Assembly (NCBI RefSeq): GCF_019578655.1
Contig: NC_063257.1
Location: 21,328,001 to 21,392,000, forward strand
DNA: 64,000 nt
Origin: Ricinus communis
Lineage: Eukaryota; Streptophyta; Magnoliopsida; Malpighiales; Euphorbiaceae
Direction of reading: 5' to 3'
A program made the translations under genes and the position numbers. The stretch's first letter is position 1. Every line of letters begins with the position of its first letter. Below, one piece after another: positions 59,447 through 64,000 of this stretch. A model generated the notes under the pieces. It had not been told where the DNA came from and searched no databases. It saw only the letters and a program-made list of their open reading frames with translations.

Positions 59447-59745
59447 CAGTTAAAGTCTATTTAGGAAAATAAAGCCCAACTTAATGTAAGCTAGGGTTTT
59501 ATAGAAATCCTAAACTTTTAAGGACTTTGATTAAAAGGCCATATATATAGAAAGAGATGCATGGGGTGGCATGGATTGGATTTGCTTGATGAGAAAACAT
59601 TTTCTTGAGAAGAATCCCTAGGTGATTTAATCAATAAGATTAATTTATTCATCCTCTTACTTGGGAGTAGCATTCAATCTCCTGCATCTCTTCTCAATCT
59701 TTTAAAAATTATTTAAGAGATCTTTTCTTAGAAGCTTGTTTAAGA
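59447..59745 (+). repeat. Partial LTR of copia family F
   Basis: The sequence matches 44020-44300 and 52575-52860, including CCCAACTTAATGTAAGCTAG and the TATA-like CCATATATATAGAAAGAGATG. Both ends are cut. Confidence 0.8.
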
Positions 59746-59842
59746 GATCTATCACTTAGTTAGCGAATTCCTAATTAGGTAAACAAGCCTTGTACTATTG
59801 TAGTTGCTAAGGATAGTCCGTGCTCGAAATTGCCGCTTATAG

Positions 59843-59860
59843 TGGCGACTCCACTAGGGA
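59843..59860 (+). other. PBS-like motif of Tat/Ogre type
   Basis: TGGCGACTCCACTAGGGA resembles the TGGCGACTC-TGGGGA site found after the 5' LTR of Tat/Ogre gypsy elements. It is on the + strand, opposite to the integrase fragment at 63490-64000, so it belongs to a different copy. Confidence 0.45.
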
Positions 59861-61170
59861 TAAGAGATGTTGATTCTAGTGTATTCTTGCCTTTAATGTT
59901 ATTACTTAATAGTCTATTCTTGCATCACTACACCATTTTCACACATTGTGCATGTTGGTCCCTATAGTCTTAATGGCGTCGGTTAGTAGTTCTTTGGCTC
60001 CACTTGAACCTTAGAATTACAACATTGGCTAACCATCACTCACAAATATAAGTAAATTTCCTTCGTTACATGGACCCTTGAGTGGGCAGATGAGCAAATG
60101 AAGGATATTTGATTTGTGGGAGCCTTTATCCTTTCCCGAGACTCGGCTCATCGTAATGATAATAGAAATCTTCACTAGGTACACAATTGTTTGCTATTTG
60201 AGATATTTTCCCTTATAATAGTTTGAAGCCCACATCTTGGAACGCCTTGGGCTAGAACATGTAGGCTTTGTCATTATATTGGAAAATGTTACCTTGTTTG
60301 TTTAAACTGCTTTGAGAGCTTTTGACATGCATGTCAATACTTATTGTCCCATGTTGATAGTAAGCCCAAACCAAAATTCCTAGGTGATAACTCGATCAAG
60401 GATTGAGCTATCAATAAGATCTTCCAAAGGCTGACCCGATCTCTGAAGTACTTGCAAGAATGGTTAGAAAGTGTCAGACGGAGTTGTCCGGCCACTTACT
60501 CCGATGATTAAGTTAGTAATTTGTAAAAGAGTGGCTTAACTATGATGAGAGTGTAAAGTAGCTTGTACCTATAAACGTTGAATCATAGCTCCTTATATAG
60601 ATGTTAAAAGTCTTTCTATCCAATTAGAAGTAGAACTCCATAGATATAGGTCGACTTAGATATAATAGACTTGTTCTCTTGGTTGTCTGAAGAGTTCTAG
60701 CTCGGGTCAGACTTTTTAATTAGAGTCTATCCATGACACGATCTCTTAGACTTTCTGTTGTAGTGGAATACAAACTTGGTCAAGCCCATCTTTCTCGGGC
60801 ATGACAGGTTAGCTTATAATGCTCTGTCATCATTAGTCCCCCACTCTTGCTTGAGAGTATTTATGCTTGGTACTTGTCTCTTTGCTCATACTCGGTAATC
60901 CTTGTTTTATAACGAGCTTGGCGCTTTCCATTTGTCGTGATAATAGAATATCACATTACACTTGATCATATTTGCAGCAAGAGGTAAGCTCAGCCATACT
61001 ATTTGAATTTTAAACGTCTGTGAAGTCTGACATGCTCCCTGATGTTTCGTACATCGCGTCCTTTATAATGACAACCATTTATCATTTATACCTTGTCAAA
61101 GGATAGTTACATCCTTATATTCTGGAATGTTCCTTTATGATATCGAGGGGGATTTTGGTCATTCCCCAAA
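59861..61170. other. Tat-related non-coding sequence
   Basis: This is probably untranslated Tat-type sequence. It contains GAGTTGTCCGGCCAC near 60481 and a TATA-like CTTATATAGATG near 60592. No ORF of note. It runs up to the promoter of the extra ORF. Confidence 0.35.
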
Positions 61171-61171
61171 C

Positions 61172-61179
61172 TATATAAA
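61172..61179 (+). promoter_or_regulatory. TATA box of the extra ORF
   Basis: TATATAAA sits in a pyrimidine-rich setting (CCCCAAAC before it, TTCCTCTTTC after it). A start of transcription near 61205 would leave a leader of about 110 bases before the first intron. Confidence 0.55.
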
Positions 61180-61389
61180 TTCCTCTTTCACTATTCCACA
61201 CCATTTTTGTTGTTTTGTGCTTTTTACCAATTCTTCACTTCCTCTGCAAGTGTTTAACTTCCTCCCTACTTTTGGCTCTATTTCTTCGTAAGATTGTGTG
61301 CATCCATCTCCAGTAAGTTTTTCTTTGTTGTTTTTTATTTCTTTCACCTTTTTTTGGTTTTTTTCTTCTTCTTTTTATTTTTTCTATAG

Positions 61390-63165
61390 ACCCTCATTAG
61401 TCTCTAATCCAACCTAGTTCCTAAGTTCGATGATAGGGAGGAATCTGTCCAGAATTTTTCCCAAGATCTTTCTGTTAGTAGAGATATTAGAGAAAGACCT
61501 TCTTCCAAACAGGGAAGGTTTGAAAGCCCGGAGTCATCTCCTGAAGGTGATGAAAATGACCATCATCTATATCCCTCCAAAATGATTGTTGTTCGTCTTG
61601 CCCAACTTTATAGAAACCTTAATTTTACTCCAACCCCTTTTTTCTTTTCCTCCTATTTGGTTGCTCGGACGGCCAAACACGCTTTTATTTATCTGAGGGC
61701 CTAAGTGGCCATAAGATTTTAGATGGTCTTGTCACCTTAGTGCATAACTAGTGAGATCGATACTCCCTTATTTCTCATGCTTCTGCCTTTACCAATCTTC
61801 CAAAGAGGTGGCATGTACCTCCTGCTCGGAAGCAGCCTAAACTTTATCTTAAGGAGGACCTAACGAAATGAAAGACCTTACTAAATGTTAGGAAGTGAGG
61901 AACTCCTCTACCTATTTCTCCTCTTATTTCCCAATTCTTAGCTGAACTTGAAATGCCCAAACAATAAAGGGCTGAATAAGGTAATAGCTCTTCAAGTATA
62001 CCTACTCAGCCTTTTCTTATTCAGTTGTTCTACTTTCCATTTAATACTTTTTGCTCTAATGTCTTTATATCTCTTGTAGTGATTGATATGAAGCAACTCA
62101 AGAAAATCGAGTTCAATAAAGGTAAGCGAGTTGTTAGCTCATCCTCGGCTCCTCCTGTTCCTCTACCTGTTAATGTACAGGACGAGATTTTTGATGATAG
62201 CGCAGCTCTCGCGGGCTCGACCTTGGAGCTTCCTTCTCAATTCGGTGACCAGTCACTAGTACTGCATTCCCCTCCGTCCTCTTGCAACCTTGAGAAACAT
62301 CCTCGGCTAGAAGACGAAGATGATTCTATAGAGGTCGACATCCCCACTATAAACCGATGTCTTGATCCTTGTCCTTACTTGGAAAAGAAGTATAGGATGG
62401 GATCGACAATTCAAACTCCTTCGCTAGCTAAGGAGCTTGCTAGACTGATTAACTTTAAGGCTGACCTGAAAGAGCTTGAGAACATCCATTCTTTCGAGCT
62501 CCATGCTCTTCAAATGTCTCTTATCTTACAAGTAATTTTGTCTCTTACCAATCTTTATGTCTTCCTACTTTTGTTGTTCTTGGGCTAACATACTGATTCT
62601 TTCTTGAAGGTCGTGACTCTGGGTAATGCTCGGAAACAATACCAAAAGCAACTGAGTGAGCAAGCTTCTCACGATCGTGTCAAGGCAGAGAATTTTGAAC
62701 ATATCCTTTAGAAGCAATCTGAAGATTTTGCTATTTGGGAGCGCAAATAGGAGCGAAGAAGCTGCTAATGCTCAGGCTGAAAATGCTACAACTTAGCTCA
62801 GCTCAATTGCAGCCGAGAAGAAGAATGTCGATCTTCGCTTTGCTGAATTGGAGCTAGAATGTGCCTCCATTACTTCCAAGCATGCTGACCATATTTTAGT
62901 TAGTGAGAAGTTGGAGGATAAGAAGGATGGCTTCTACTCAGAAATGTCTTTTCTATTTTCTAGTTACGAGGAGGCTATCAAGGAAGTTGTTAAAGCTAAG
63001 TTTCTTGATGCTGATCTGACTTTCTTGGAGGAGTTGGATATTGAAGAGATCGGTAATAAAGCTTGAGAAAGAGCTATTGAGGAAGCAGAGGAAGCTGAAG
63101 TTGCCAATGTAATTCCTCCTTCGGTAGATGATCTGATTGTAGAAGGCGATCTTGATGAAGCTTGA
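61390..63165 (+). pseudogene. Broken extra ORF of a Tat-type gypsy element (putative gypsy-type transposon domain plus coiled coil)
   Basis: The structure seen is a leader, then an intron at 61313-61389, an exon to 61980, an intron at 61981-62079, an exon to 62531, an intron at 62532-62609 and a last exon to about 63165; all are GT-AG and 77-99 bases. The first coding exon ends with RWHVPPARKQPKLYLKEDLT and PLPISPLISQFLAELEMPKQ, which resembles the plant 'putative gypsy type transposon' family (Transposase_28-like). TGA and TAA codons replace Trp and Gln there. The exon 62080-62531 is open and Ser/Pro-rich. The last exon (62764-63165, with stops before it) is a Glu/Lys/Ala-rich coiled coil. 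Function is unknown. It lies antisense to the neighbouring integrase. Confidence 0.55.
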
Positions 63166-63489
63166 GATGTAGTTTAGTGAATCCTAGGCTTCAAAACTTT
63201 TGTAACTTTTATGCTTTAATAGAATTTACCTTTTTCTCTAACTTGTTCTTCTATATTTTGACTTTTTCTATCTTTACTTGATTATAATATGTCACCAATT
63301 ATATTTGCTCAGGAATATTAAAGATATGATAAACATTCATACATTAAATAAAGTTTTTTCCAAGTATAAGAAATCGGTATTTTAAGTTTTGACGAGCTTT
63401 CATACATTAATCTGGATTTTTCGTTAAGTATAGGAGTTCGTGCATATTTCATGTGCTTTTTAATACGAGCTTGGTGCTTCTATCAGTCT
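63166..63489. other. Spacer between extra ORF and integrase
   Basis: AT-rich and non-coding. CTTTAATAGAATTTACC near 63215 may be the 3' end of the extra ORF transcript. Confidence 0.35.
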
Positions 63490-64000
63490 GCCTTTTAGTA
63501 GTTGTGTGCTTGTAATGTGTCATGAGATTGACTTGGTGCACTTTTGATTGTGTTCTTATCTTGATGATGTGCTATATTCCTTAAAAGGAGCTCGATGTGC
63601 CTAAAATGACATCTTTGAAGATATGCACTGATAATGTGCGAGAATGATCTAGGTCGGACTTTTTGATCATAGTACTTAGCCATTCTGTGCTAGTAGGCTT
63701 CGTTTCTTATGCTAGCGTTTGCTCTCCGTTCTTCCAGCAAGTCCAGATAGAGCCTCATATGTTCTTCATTTTTCTTTTCTTCAAAGCATTGAATCCTCAA
63801 GGTCAGCATTCCCATCTCTAATAGTAGTACAACTTCTGCCCCATATGCTAGCTTAAAGGGTGTTTTGCCAGTTACCATTCTAAGTGTGGTCCTATACAAC
63901 CATAGAATAATATGAAGCTCATCAACCCATCTACCTTTCCTTTCGTCTAGTCTTCTTTTCAGTCCTTGAAAGATTGTTCGGTTTGTGACTTCCGATAGTC
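63490..64000 (-). pseudogene. Tat-type gypsy integrase C-terminal fragment, runs off window
   Basis: Read on the minus strand from the window edge: NRTIFQGLKRRLDERKGRWV, then YRTTLRMVTGKTPFKLAYGA (63900 downwards), LRIQCFEEKKNEEHMRLYLD and LLEERRANASIRNEAY, a stop, and AKYYDQKVRPRSF (63683 downwards). This is the end of the integrase core and C-terminal module in Tat elements. The rest of pol should lie beyond 64000. One stop splits it. Confidence 0.85.

Noticed and set aside
62025..62588. 187-codon frame as a single-exon gene
   Set aside because: A branch/acceptor at 62079 and a donor at 62532 indicate that the frame's ends are introns. It is one exon of the larger broken extra ORF.
1..64000. 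CRISPR arrays, rRNA or tRNA genes
   Set aside because: No regularly spaced identical repeats, no rRNA wording and no tRNA cloverleaf with A and B boxes were found. tRNA-like words at LTR edges are primer binding sites.

Overview
The window looks like nuclear DNA of a eudicot plant. It has AT-rich intergenic sequence, long decayed plant LTR retrotransposons (Ty3/gypsy Athila, Tekay/Del and Tat types, several Ty1/copia types), a plant L1-type LINE, and one multi-exon gene with small GT-AG introns and a plastid-type N-terminus. The species cannot be fixed from the sequence; the single gene reads like its counterparts in Malpighiales (Euphorbiaceae-like), but that is an impression only. I see no tRNA, rRNA, CRISPR or bacterial operon structure.

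The one convincing host gene is a malonyl-CoA:acyl-carrier-protein transacylase (MCAT, the plant FabD) on the + strand. Its coding sequence runs 12023-18368 in ten exons that join without a frame break into 373 residues. Its third intron (3.6 kb) carries an antisense, internally deleted Ty1/copia element (14420-16548) with intact 5-bp target-site duplications. The enzyme supplies malonyl-ACP for plastid (and possibly mitochondrial) fatty-acid synthesis.

Layout: 1-5.8 kb, the 5' LTR end and internal region of a broken Athila-type gypsy element; about 6.2-11.3 kb, a decayed L1-type LINE (ORF1 remnant, endonuclease, RT, zinc-ribbon, RNase H); 11.3-12.0 kb, the MCAT upstream region with a G-box; 12.0-18.4 kb, MCAT; 18.7-20.1 kb, AT-rich sequence; 20114-29100, chromoviral Tekay/Del-like gypsy element A (duplication ATCGA, gag missing, 3' LTR truncated); 29107-39869, a related element B (gag, protease, RT, RNase H, integrase, chromodomain-like tail) whose 3' LTR holds a nested solo LTR (37397-38851, duplication TTATC); 41.0-45.0 kb, another gypsy remnant whose gag is split by a 1.9-kb solo LTR of a copia family here called F; 45.7-47.8 kb, a copia gag fragment with PBS; 47.8-59.7 kb, several pieces of family F, including two copies facing each other as an inverted repeat around a Tat-type integrase fragment; 59.8-64 kb, Tat-related sequence with a + strand, TATA-bearing, intron-containing extra ORF remnant (61172-63165) and a minus-strand integrase fragment running off the window edge.

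All retrotransposon reading frames are broken. Many stops look like CAG-to-TAG or TGG-to-TAG/TGA transitions, as expected from deamination of methylated cytosine in silenced plant repeats. I found nothing that amounts to an undescribed biological system. The items most worth checking are the duplicated splice donor in MCAT intron 7, the inverted family-F pair as a possible hairpin RNA source, the spliced antisense extra ORF of the Tat-like element, and the deletion-fused gag-RT frame of the intronic copia element.
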